From Sinomonas gamaensis (GTDB lineage: Bacteria; Actinomycetota; Actinomycetes; Actinomycetales; Micrococcaceae), in contig NZ_SSCL01000005.1 of assembly GCF_005876955.1 (NCBI RefSeq), positions 62,001-126,000 on the forward strand: DNA of 64,000 bases, in the 5' to 3' direction. The position numbers and the translations under genes are program-made. Below the pieces are notes generated by a model. It saw only the letters and a program-made list of their open reading frames with translations, had not been told where the DNA came from and ran no database searches. Shown piece by piece: positions 56,354-64,000 of this stretch. Numbering within the stretch: position 1 is the first letter of the stretch; each line of letters starts with the position of its first letter.

Positions 56354-57540
56354 GCCCCAGCCTCCTGCTTGAGTGCGCCTTCTTCTTGTTCCATGTCCTG
56401 ATCGACGATCTGCCGTGCGTACGCCGAGGCCGCCGGCGCGCCCCCCATCGGTGCCTGCGCTCCCCCGGTCGTCAGGCTTCGCGTCGTGGCCTCGAGAATC
56501 CCCAGCACCCGCAGCGCGGACATCCCGCTCGTGGCCGAGGCCCGTTCGCCGCGGATCGCGGCCGCGAACTCTTCCACCATCTGCCCGAGCGCTTCCCGTT
56601 CGGGGAGTGCGGGCGACCAGGTGTCCCCGAGCCGGTAAGAGATCGCTGCGTCGCGGCGGTCGGCGCCATTGCGGGAACCGCGGCCGCCGTTCGTGGGAAG
56701 CTGGATGCCGCGGTCATAGACACTGAGCCGCTGCTGGGGGTTGAGGTCGTCCCAGACGAGCGTGCGCCGCGTGCCGCCGATGACCATCTGCCGGATCTTG
56801 GTCGGGCTGAGCCAGTTCACGTGGATGTGGGCCATGCCGCCGAACGGAAGGTCGAAGGAGAGATGGCCCACGCAATCGTGGCCTGTCCCGAGCGGGTCCG
56901 CACCATGGGCGGAGACCGCCTCGGGGGTGAGCCCTCCGGGGAGGACGTATTCGAGGATCGACAGGTCATGCGGGGCGAGGTCCCAGAAGACGTCGACGTC
57001 CGGCTGCACAAGCCCGAGGTTGATGCGCACCGAGTCGATGTAGAGGATGTCCCCGAGCTCGCCCTCATGGAGCAGTTCGCGCATCTTCTGCACGGCGGGG
57101 GTGTAGCAGTACGTATGGTCGGCCATCAGCACGAGGCCTTTGGCGTCCGCGACGCTCACCATGTCGGCGCCCTTGTCCCAGCGGTCCGCGAGCGGCTTCT
57201 CGACGAGCACATGCTTGCCCGCGCCGAGCGCCGTGAGCGCCACGCTGTGGTGGGTCCGGGCGGGAGTCGCGATCGCCACGGCGTCGATCTCGACCGTGTC
57301 GAGCGCCTCGTCGAGCGACCCGAACGCCTTCGCGCCGTACTGCCCAGCGAGCCCATCGGCGCGGTCGAGGTCGAGGTCGCACACGGCGCGCAGGTCCCAC
57401 TGCTCTGACCGGTGGAAGTTCCGGGCGAGGTTGGGGCCCCAGTAGCCGGCGCCGACGACTGCGACTCCGAGGGTGCGGTCACGGTGGGCTCCTGAGCGGG
57501 AAGCTCGGAGTTCGGTGAGCGAGTAGGGAAGGTCTGCCAC
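56350..57540 (-). CDS. Gfo/Idh/MocA oxidoreductase, WbpB-like
   Basis: A 396-residue NAD(P)-dependent oxidoreductase. The nucleotide motif VAVVGAGYWGPNLARNF begins near residue 23, then AVCDLDLDRADGLAGQYG, AVAIATPARTHHSVALTALGAGKHVLVEKPLA with the family EKP lysine, DHTYCYTPAVQKM, and WDLAPHDLSILEYVLPG with the active-site HD. WDLAPHD is typical of sugar-nucleotide members such as WbpB/WlbA. It probably oxidises C3 of a UDP-sugar uronate before amination. The GTG at 57540 has AGGAGGAG eight bases upstream. It follows the priming transferase after 50 bp and heads the coupled gene chain. Confidence 0.86.
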   Translation of the reverse strand: MADLPYSLTELRASRSGAHRDRTLGVAVVGAGYWGPNLARNFHRSEQWDLRAVCDLDLDRADGLAGQYGAKAFGSLDEALDTVEIDAVAIATPARTHHSVALTALGAGKHVLVEKPLADRWDKGADMVSVADAKGLVLMADHTYCYTPAVQKMRELLHEGELGDILYIDSVRINLGLVQPDVDVFWDLAPHDLSILEYVLPGGLTPEAVSAHGADPLGTGHDCVGHLSFDLPFGGMAHIHVNWLSPTKIRQMVIGGTRRTLVWDDLNPQQRLSVYDRGIQLPTNGGRGSRNGADRRDAAISYRLGDTWSPALPEREALGQMVEEFAAAIRGERASATSGMSALRVLGILEATTRSLTTGGAQAPMGGAPAASAYARQIVDQDMEQEEGALKQEAGA

Positions 57541-57590
57541 GGTCGCGTCTCCTCCTGGGTGCACGGATTGGTGGCCCGGATTCTCCGGGG

Positions 57591-59099
57591 TCAGTAGGCC
57601 CCGACGGGGGCCAGGACGGCGCGGAAAGTGCGCCACAGGATCATGAGGTCCCCCATGATCGACCAGTTCTCGACGTAGTACAGGTCGAGCCGGACGGAGT
57701 CGTCCCAATCGAGATCCGACCGCCCGCTCACCTGCCACAGTCCGGTGATGCCGGGCTTGATGAGCATCCTCCGGTGCGTGTAGCGCTCGTACTCGCCGAC
57801 TTCCCGCGCGAGCGGGGGCCGCGGCCCGACGAGGCTCATGTCGCCCTTGAGAACGTTGACGAACTGGGGAAGTTCATCGAGGGAGAACCGCCGCATCCAC
57901 CGGCCACACCGGGTGATGCGGGGATCGTCCTTGACCTTGAACAGCACGCCGGCGCCCTGGTTCGCTTCGGCGAGGGCTGCAAGACGAGCCTCGGCGTCCT
58001 GCACCATCGAGCGGAACTTGAGCATGGCGAACGGCCGCCCGTCCTTGCCGATCCGCTCCTGCCGGAACAGGACGGGACCGGGCGAGTCGAAGTGGACCAC
58101 AAGCGCCAGGACGAGGAGCACGGGCGAGAGCACCGCAAGCGCAGTTGCCGCGAGCACGATGTCCATGCCCCGCTTCACCACGTGCTTGGCGCCCGAGTAG
58201 TGCGGCAGGTCCACCTCCATGAGAGGCAGCCCCTGCACGGGGCGCCAGTGGATGCGGGGGCCTGCCACATTGGTGAGCGAGGACGCGAGGACAAGCTCCG
58301 CGTCGTACTGCTCGAGGTTCCAGCCCAGCTCGCGGACGTACTGGTTGCCCCCCGGCACCGGTCCGGCGATGATCACCGCGCCCGCCTTCTTGAGCGCAAC
58401 GGTCCGCACGACGTCGTCCGTCGAGCTGAGCACAGGGAGACGGTTCCCTTCGACGGCGAGGGTCTGCCCTCGCCGACCGCCGGGGAGGATGACTCCCAGG
58501 ACGTTGTACGGCGCGCCGTCGCTCGCCGCGATCCTGCGCACCACGTAGCGGACGTCGTCGGGTTCGCCGACCACGATCGCGGGGGTCAGGTAGAGCCCCA
58601 TCTGCCGCTGCCGGTTGAGCCAGCGCCGGCTCCCCCACCTCGTGGCGAGGAGGGCCAGCAGGCCCGTGCCGAACACGAGGGCGAACACGCGCACCGGAAG
58701 CCAGTCCGAGACGATGAGGGCCGCGATCGCGAGCACAGCGAAGAGGTGGGTAGAGGCCGCGACGACCCGCCGGTACTCCTCGGCTCCGATGCCGAGGACG
58801 GAGGCGTCGCGGCTGCCATAGACGCCAAGGGCTACAGGCCACACCGCGGCGATGAGAACGAGGGCGATGGTCGTCCGCGGACCGGCCTCGCCCAGAACGA
58901 GACCGGCCGTGACGGCCGCGAGGACGATGACGCTGTCGGCGCCGCGCAGGTAGAGCGCGTAGCGCTTCGCCCAGGCCTGCGCCCGGGCGGAACGGGCAAT
59001 GCGCGTCGACGTGGACTCGAACCTCAGGGCCGATCGGAGTCGGAGACCCCGCCACGACGGGACCGAGCGCCTAACTTCCTGCTCTGCGCCTACCGACAT
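57591..59099 (-). CDS. Priming sugar transferase (polyprenyl glycosylphosphotransferase)
   Basis: A 502-residue WbaP/CpsE-type enzyme that loads the first sugar-phosphate onto undecaprenyl phosphate. Four to five membrane helices (VIVLAAVTAGLVLGEAG, IALVLIAAVWPVALGVYG, LFAVLAIAALIVSDWLPVRVFALVFGTGLLALLA) precede a CoA-binding-like middle domain. A further helix, VLAATALAVLSPVLLVLALVVHF, leads into the catalytic domain (KRGMDIVLAATAL, FRQERIGKDGRPFAMLKFRSM, SLDELPQFVNVLKGDMSLVGPRP, KPGITGLWQVSGRSDLDWDD). ATG at 59099 has AGGAG six bases upstream; longer reading frames are not family-like. It is the first gene of the operon, below the shared dyad at 59180. Confidence 0.92.
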   Translation of the reverse strand: MSVGAEQEVRRSVPSWRGLRLRSALRFESTSTRIARSARAQAWAKRYALYLRGADSVIVLAAVTAGLVLGEAGPRTTIALVLIAAVWPVALGVYGSRDASVLGIGAEEYRRVVAASTHLFAVLAIAALIVSDWLPVRVFALVFGTGLLALLATRWGSRRWLNRQRQMGLYLTPAIVVGEPDDVRYVVRRIAASDGAPYNVLGVILPGGRRGQTLAVEGNRLPVLSSTDDVVRTVALKKAGAVIIAGPVPGGNQYVRELGWNLEQYDAELVLASSLTNVAGPRIHWRPVQGLPLMEVDLPHYSGAKHVVKRGMDIVLAATALAVLSPVLLVLALVVHFDSPGPVLFRQERIGKDGRPFAMLKFRSMVQDAEARLAALAEANQGAGVLFKVKDDPRITRCGRWMRRFSLDELPQFVNVLKGDMSLVGPRPPLAREVGEYERYTHRRMLIKPGITGLWQVSGRSDLDWDDSVRLDLYYVENWSIMGDLMILWRTFRAVLAPVGAY

Positions 59100-59179
59100 G
59101 ACCGCTCCTAGGCTTCCCCGCGTGGGCCGGATCCTGTTCCCGGTCCTCCACCTCACCAGTACAGACCCGTGGCTCGCCC

Positions 59180-59202
59180 GGGTCACCAGTAGTCGGTACC
59201 CG
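59180..59202. promoter_or_regulatory. Shared dyad element, copy 2, upstream of the polysaccharide operon
   Basis: The same 23 nt as at 34326-34348 (GGGTCACC, spacer AGTAGTC, GGTACCCG), on the same strand, 81 bp upstream of the priming transferase start. GAGTACGCAGG follows at 59238. Other related bits nearby are GCGTAGTCACCACGG (59276-59290) and CAGTACTCG (59305-59313). No clear -35/-10 pair is evident. The rest of 59100-59384 holds no gene. Confidence 0.7.
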
Positions 59203-59384
59203 AGCTTTCGGAGCCCCCCAAGAGGGCAACCCTTGCCGAGTACGCAGGTAACACTCGGTGGACCACCCGTATGGTGCGTAGTCACCACGGGGTGGGGGCA
59301 GGTCAGTACTCGATGGGGCGCCTGCTAGGGTCGCAAGACCCTGCTTCCGGACAGAAATCCGGGCGCAATCATTTGGGGCGGGGG

Positions 59385-62123
59385 TCAGTCCTCGACGGCG
59401 TCGCGCAGCTCGTCGCGGCTCTTGATGCCGAGCTTCGCGTAGCTGCGGTGCAGGTGGCCCTCGACGGTGCGTACCGACAAGTGGAGGCGGTCCGCGATCT
59501 GCCGGTCGCTCAGGCCGGCGACCGCGAGGTCCACGACGTCCTGCTCGCGGCGGCTCAGGCGCAGCGAGGCGAGGATCGCCTCTTCCTGCTCGCCGGCGTC
59601 GCCCGATCCCGGCAGGCCTTCGCAGGCCCGGGCCGCGGCCCCGGCGTGGCGGGCAGCCGCGCGGTCGCCGTCGGCATCGAAGCACCCGGCGGCGCGCGCA
59701 TACGCCGCCCGCGCCCGCCGGTAGAGCCCGAGCTTCTGGAAGAGCTCGCCCGCGCCCATGTACCCCTCGCCGCTGGCGGCCGCCTCAGCGCGCGCCCACG
59801 CACCCCAGGCTTCCGCCCAGGGGCCTTCGGCCGAACCGGCGAGCAGCGCGCCGCGCCTCGTTGTGTCGGGGGCGCCGAGCTCGAACGCGAGGATCCGGGC
59901 GAGGAGCTCCCATCCGGGCCTCTCCGCCACCCGGTCCTCCTCGGCCAGCTCGTCCAGCGCTTTGAGTCCCGAACCGCGATCGAGGAGCTCGCGCGCCCCC
60001 GCACGGTGCAAAGCGGCGAGATGGCGCATCCCGGCGCTGCCGATCCGGCTGGTCTGCTCGGCCCGCGCGAGATACTGCCGAGCCTCGGCCTCGTCGCCGA
60101 TCGCGGCGAACGCCCAGGCAGCGAGCGCGGTGCCGACTGAGAGGAGCTGGAGTGGATCCATGAGCTCGAGGTTCTCCACGATGTCGCGGAGCATGACGGC
60201 TGCCTCCGCCTCGCGTCCCTGGCGCAGGAGCGCGTAGGCGCGAGCGCAGTAGAGGCCGGGGCCGAACACCACGATCGGCCTCGTGCGCCCGCCGGGGTAG
60301 GAGCCGAGGACCCCATCCACGCTCGACCAATCCCCCGTGAGGAGCGCCCCGGCCAAGTAGCGGACCAGGCCGTGCTCCTCGAGGGGGAAGTGCTCATCCT
60401 CGCCGCTCGCATCCGAGAGGGCGAGGCCCGCGTTCCGGGCAGCCGCCTCGAAGCGCCCGGCTGCCAGCTGTGCCTCCGCGTCCAGAAGCAGCCAGAGGTT
60501 CCGCTCGATGGCGGGGGCCGCCGCGGCCTGCGGAAGACGCCCGTCGTGCTCGAGCGCGGCTGCCACCGCGGCGAAGTCAGCGCGTTCGACGGCGGCCAGG
60601 GCGCGCAGGAGCCGAGCGCGCCGCAGCACGGACTCCTTGGCGCCTGGGCCGAAGGCGAGCATGCCGCCTCCGCTCCGCCCGTCCACGTTGTCGGCAGCAC
60701 GCTCGAGTTCGGCGGCGTCGTCGTCGACCCTCTCGAGCTCGCCCACGGCGGTTCGAGCCGTGAACTTCACGAGCGACCCGGCGAGGAGGTCGCGGAGGTC
60801 CGAGGGCACGGCGGGGGCCGCGGAGAGCGCCGCGAGCGCGGACTCCGGGTCGCCGAGGTTGAGATGCGCGCGGGCGACGACGCCACGCACCAGGGAGCGC
60901 TCGGCCGGGCGGTCGATGAGCGCCGCGGCACGGAGGCCGAGTTCGTTGCGGAAGCGCCGGACCGCGGCCGCGGCTCCGCGGGCGAGTTCGGCCGCAGGGA
61001 GAGTGGCGCCGGTGTCGAGTGCAAGCTCGAGGAGGCGCAGCTCGTTCGCGGGATGACGGATCTCCTCGCCGCCGAGGGACAGCGCCCGGCGGTAGATGTG
61101 CAGCCGGCGAGTGGCCGTCGTCATCCGACGCACAGCGTCGGCCTCGAGCTGGTAGCGGATGCGCAGGCCGTCGCCGCTCGCGTCCGCGAACCAGCCCAGG
61201 TCGGTGAGTCTGTCGAGGACGTCGCGATCCACGAGGGCGCGTGCCGCGGCCCGGGGCAGCGGCTCGGTGAGGGCCACCAGCATGAGCGCCTCGCGCTCCG
61301 TGGCGGAGAGGGACTCCATGCTGCTGCGCACGGGGTCGGCGAGCGCCTCGCCCCGGCTCGCGAAGCCACTCGTGAGAAGCCAGATCCCCCGCTTGCACAC
61401 CAGCGTCCCGGCGTTGAGGGCCTCGTCGATCAGCGCGAGCAGATGCAGCGGGTTCCCTCCGCTGAGCCCGTGCAGCACGTTGGCCGCCGTCACTGACAGG
61501 CTTCCGCCCAGACGCTTCTCGGCAGTCTCGCGGCTCTCGTCCAGGCTCAGCGGCGCGAGCTCGATCCGCTCGGCGATGCCGTCGTGCCACATGTCCAGGA
61601 AGTCCCGGGGCACGCCGTGCCGGGAGGTCGCCGCCACGAGCAGGCGCACCCATGAGGACGCAACCGCCTCCGCGATGAGGCCGGCCGAGCCGTCATCGAG
61701 GTCCTGCGCGTCGTCGACGACCAGGACGATCGGGCGTCCGGCCTCTCCGGCGATCCTGTGGAGTTCGGCCCACAGCGCACGCAGGACGCCAATGCGGTCC
61801 TGGACGTCGTCGGGGGCAAGCTTGGGGAGGCGCTCGATCAGCGCGGCGTACGTCACCGAGCGCAGGCTGCGCCCCGTGTGGATGGCCATCACTTCGACCT
61901 CGTCGCCGAGCTCGCGGACCACGGCGTCGAGCAGGTGGGTCTTGCCTGACCCGCTCTCCCCCACGACGAGGACGGCACCCGGTCCCTCGCGGCGCAGCAC
62001 GTCGGCAGCCGACGCCGCGACATCACGCCGTGTCGCCTCCGCGATGGATGGAGTCCCCGCCAACTTCACCCCTATGCTCGTCACGCTGGACGTGCTCTCT
62101 GTCACGTCAGACCGGATCACCAC
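59385..62123 (-). CDS. Large LuxR-family regulator with AAA ATPase domain (LAL/MalT type)
   Basis: A roughly 912-residue regulator. Walker A is VLVVGESGSGKTHLLDAV near the N-terminus and Walker B is RPIVLVVDDAQDLDDGSAG, in an AAA ATPase domain. A long alpha-helical, TPR-like middle region follows. The C-terminus has a LuxR helix-turn-helix: LRLSRREQDVVDLAVAGLSDRQIADRLHLSVRTVEGHLHRSYAKLG. This is the LAL (large ATP-binding LuxR) architecture, which usually controls secondary metabolism or sugar use. The start is uncertain: paired GTGs at 62123 and 62120 lie two to five bases after the stop of the upstream LuxR gene, and later starts are possible. It lies 285 bp upstream of the polysaccharide operon, same strand, and may control it. 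Confidence 0.85.
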   Translation of the reverse strand: MVIRSDVTESTSSVTSIGVKLAGTPSIAEATRRDVAASAADVLRREGPGAVLVVGESGSGKTHLLDAVVRELGDEVEVMAIHTGRSLRSVTYAALIERLPKLAPDDVQDRIGVLRALWAELHRIAGEAGRPIVLVVDDAQDLDDGSAGLIAEAVASSWVRLLVAATSRHGVPRDFLDMWHDGIAERIELAPLSLDESRETAEKRLGGSLSVTAANVLHGLSGGNPLHLLALIDEALNAGTLVCKRGIWLLTSGFASRGEALADPVRSSMESLSATEREALMLVALTEPLPRAAARALVDRDVLDRLTDLGWFADASGDGLRIRYQLEADAVRRMTTATRRLHIYRRALSLGGEEIRHPANELRLLELALDTGATLPAAELARGAAAAVRRFRNELGLRAAALIDRPAERSLVRGVVARAHLNLGDPESALAALSAAPAVPSDLRDLLAGSLVKFTARTAVGELERVDDDAAELERAADNVDGRSGGGMLAFGPGAKESVLRRARLLRALAAVERADFAAVAAALEHDGRLPQAAAAPAIERNLWLLLDAEAQLAAGRFEAAARNAGLALSDASGEDEHFPLEEHGLVRYLAGALLTGDWSSVDGVLGSYPGGRTRPIVVFGPGLYCARAYALLRQGREAEAAVMLRDIVENLELMDPLQLLSVGTALAAWAFAAIGDEAEARQYLARAEQTSRIGSAGMRHLAALHRAGARELLDRGSGLKALDELAEEDRVAERPGWELLARILAFELGAPDTTRRGALLAGSAEGPWAEAWGAWARAEAAASGEGYMGAGELFQKLGLYRRARAAYARAAGCFDADGDRAAARHAGAAARACEGLPGSGDAGEQEEAILASLRLSRREQDVVDLAVAGLSDRQIADRLHLSVRTVEGHLHRSYAKLGIKSRDELRDAVED

Positions 62124-62124
62124 C

Positions 62125-64000
62125 TTAGACCAGCCCGTCCAGTCCGCTCCGCGACGATACGCCAAGCTTCATGAAAACTTGGTAAAGATGGCCCTCGACC
62201 GTGCGGACGGAGACGCCGATGGCGTCCGCGATGTCGCGGTTCGAAGCTCCCGAGGCGGCCATGACCGCGATCTGCCGCTCGCGTTCCGTGAGGACCGGCG
62301 CGGGCACCTGCGGCAGGAGCGGGAGCATGGGGAGGACCCGCGTGAGCCGGTCCAGCCGGGTCTGCGCACGGCCGGCGGCCGCCGAGTCGCTGCGGTCCCG
62401 CGCGAAGTCCAGGGCGAGCGCGGCGCAGCGCGCCTCCAGCGCGTCGAGCTCCATCCCGTAGGCCACCTCGGCGGCGTCGAGGAGCGCCTCGGCGTCCTTG
62501 CGGCGAGAGCCGACGGCGACCGCGGCCATGAGGTGGGCGAGCGGGCCCTGCCTGCGGTGGGCGAGGCGTTCGATCCACAGGAATTCGCGCTCGGAGCCCG
62601 GGATGCTCGCGCCGAACACCTCGATCCCGGCGGCGGTGACTCGTCCCGCGCTCTCCTCGTCGGCCGCCTTGGCCAGAAGGAACTCGCACGCGCTCGGATC
62701 GCCGAGCCATCGGCGCGCCATGCCCTGGCAGAAGTCTGTGAGGAATTCGAAGAGCCAAGGAGCCGTCGTCGAGAGTGCGACGGATCGCTCGAGGAAACGT
62801 TCTGCCTCGCCGCTGTCGCCGATCTGCGCATAGGCGAAGGCGGTTGCGGCGTATGCGGTGCGCAGGGCGTTGCGGGCCGGGAATTCCTCGAGCTGCGCGA
62901 TCGCGTTCAGTAGGGGGCCCAAGGCGGAGCTGCCGCGGCCGGCCATGACGAGCGCGAGGGCGAGGAAGAGCTCTGCGAGCCCGCCGCGCAGGCTGAGCCG
63001 CCGCCCGCCGCGATCGATGTACCGCTCGAACAGGTCAACGCAGCGCTTCCAGTCGCCGTTGGAAATCCACACGGCGAACGCTGCGGCGACGTAGGCGTCG
63101 TCGTCCAGATGCTGCGGCGAGTTGAGTCCGAAGGAGGCCATGAGCGCGGCCGCGTCCGCCTCCCGGCCGCACGCAGCCCAGCCCTGGGCGAGCAGGAGGG
63201 AGCTCTCCCGGCGGAAGTCCTCGCTGCACCCTGTTCGGCGGGAGGCGGCCTCGAGCGCGTCGAGAACGGCCTTGTAGTCGCCGCGGAACGCGCGCATCCG
63301 GAATTCGGCGAGGTCGAGGATCTCCTCCGCGTCCCGCACTTCCGACGGATCCGCCTCGGTCATGAGGGCCAGGGCGTCCCAAGCCTTGTGGAGCGGCGCC
63401 TGCGCCTCACCGCGCTCGGGGAGCCACGTGAGCAGTTCGGACTTCGCCGCCGCATGGCGTGCGAGGGGCACCGGCGAGAGCGCGGCGAGGGCCTGTTCGG
63501 GCAGGGCGTCAAGGGCGACGAGCGCTTCCTCCCTGCGTTCGAGGAGCGAGAGGGCCGAGGCCCGGTGGAAAGCGGCCTCGACGGTGACCTCGGGCGCGAG
63601 CCGGCCTGCGCTCTCGAGGATGTCGAGCGCCCGCTGGGGTTCGAAGAGCGCGATGGCGGCCCGGGCGGCGTGCACCACGAGCTCCGGCCCCACGGTGCTG
63701 CCGACATCCAGGGACCACTCGACGTAGGAGACGAGGTCTTCCCGGTCGAGCCCGGACTCCTCCGGGGCACCCCCTAGCGAGGTGAGCGACGCGAGCTCGC
63801 GATGCCGGTCCGGCCCAAGCCGCTCGCGCACGAGCTCCGCCATGCGCGGCTCGCGGAGGTACGCGCACCGGTGTTCGCTCGTGTCGACGGCGATGAGGGC
63901 ACGGTCCTCCATGTCGACCAGGACCTCAGAACCAAAAAGCCCGGCGAGCCCCGCGATGGGGACGCGCCGGGCGACCGCGAGGTGCTCGATCACCTCGCGC
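62125..64000 (-). CDS. Large LuxR-family regulator, 5' end beyond window
   Basis: The C-terminal part, at least 620 residues, of a second LAL-type regulator; the frame stays open to the window edge, so the ATPase portion is outside or at the very edge. A helical, repeat-rich region (LFEPQRALDILESAGRLAPEVTVEAAFHRASALSLLERREEALVALDAL and similar) fills the middle. The C-terminal LuxR HTH is LTERERQIAVMAASGASNRDIADAIGVSVRTVEGHLYQVFMKLG. Its sequence differs clearly from the downstream paralogue, so this is an old tandem pair, not a recent duplication. The downstream gene starts about two bases after this stop, so the two are co-transcribed. Confidence 0.85.
   Translation of the reverse strand, partial: REVIEHLAVARRVPIAGLAGLFGSEVLVDMEDRALIAVDTSEHRCAYLREPRMAELVRERLGPDRHRELASLTSLGGAPEESGLDREDLVSYVEWSLDVGSTVGPELVVHAARAAIALFEPQRALDILESAGRLAPEVTVEAAFHRASALSLLERREEALVALDALPEQALAALSPVPLARHAAAKSELLTWLPERGEAQAPLHKAWDALALMTEADPSEVRDAEEILDLAEFRMRAFRGDYKAVLDALEAASRRTGCSEDFRRESSLLLAQGWAACGREADAAALMASFGLNSPQHLDDDAYVAAAFAVWISNGDWKRCVDLFERYIDRGGRRLSLRGGLAELFLALALVMAGRGSSALGPLLNAIAQLEEFPARNALRTAYAATAFAYAQIGDSGEAERFLERSVALSTTAPWLFEFLTDFCQGMARRWLGDPSACEFLLAKAADEESAGRVTAAGIEVFGASIPGSEREFLWIERLAHRRQGPLAHLMAAVAVGSRRKDAEALLDAAEVAYGMELDALEARCAALALDFARDRSDSAAAGRAQTRLDRLTRVLPMLPLLPQVPAPVLTERERQIAVMAASGASNRDIADAIGVSVRTVEGHLYQVFMKLGVSSRSGLDGLV

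Noticed and set aside
1-64000. tRNA, rRNA, insertion sequences, prophage, or a canonical secondary-metabolite core enzyme
   Set aside because: Reading through the intergenic spaces and gene products showed no tRNA-like cloverleaf or rRNA stretch, transposase, integrase, phage structural gene or PKS/NRPS domain. A tRNA scan was not possible, so a missed one cannot be fully excluded.

Overview
This 64 kb window is GC-rich chromosome from an actinobacterium, most likely Micrococcaceae (Arthrobacter/Sinomonas type). The reasons are the high GC content with strong third-position bias, frequent GTG starts, SCO4848-type and DUF2505-type small actinobacterial proteins, a HemD fused to a winged helix, TANNNT -10 boxes placed directly before start codons, and class E/F-type sortases. 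No tRNA, rRNA, CRISPR array, insertion sequence or prophage was recognised.

Region 1 (1-31.4 kb) is mostly core metabolism. It starts with the 3' part of a biotin-dependent carboxylase alpha chain. The nitrate assimilation genes follow: a NarK-type transporter, nitrate reductase and its flavoprotein partner form one operon (3.08-8.31 kb). After an interlude (hemerythrin, LpdA-like quinone reductase, purine nucleoside phosphorylase, phosphohexomutase, a Clp-N/HTH pair, a VOC protein), nirD (minus) and nirB-sumT-hemD-like (plus) supply nitrite reduction and its sirohaem. The narK and nirB promoters carry GlnR-like box arrays in exactly the same register to the -10, so both blocks are probably nitrogen-regulated together. 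Then come an MscS-like membrane protein, deoC, a small membrane protein, a solitary AbiEi/DUF559-like gene inside a repeat family, mfd, vanZ-like, DUF2505, SCO4848-like and nhaA.

Region 2 (29.8-34.2 kb, minus strand) holds two paralogous modules, each a sortase-like protein followed by a Thr/Pro-rich surface protein with a C-terminal AQT(G/A)-type sorting-like tail. A regulator-like gene lies between them.

Region 3 (34.8-59.1 kb) is a surface polysaccharide locus. On the plus strand are a hexapeptide acyltransferase, an 864-residue fusion of one GT26 and two GT2 glycosyltransferase domains, a 1779-residue secreted DUF4082/Big_5 protein and a GH30-like lipoprotein. Converging on them is a minus-strand, mostly translationally coupled operon: priming sugar transferase, Gfo/Idh/MocA oxidoreductase, epimerase, two DegT aminotransferases with a PglD-like acyltransferase, Wzx flippase, three glycosyltransferases, two Wzz-like proteins and a Wzy polymerase. 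A 23-nt identical dyad element sits in the control regions of both the sortase/glycosyltransferase divergent promoter and the polysaccharide operon, which suggests joint control of surface proteins and polysaccharide.

Region 4 (59.4-64 kb) has two tandem large LuxR-type (LAL/MalT-like) regulators, the second cut by the window edge. They are candidate regulators of the locus.
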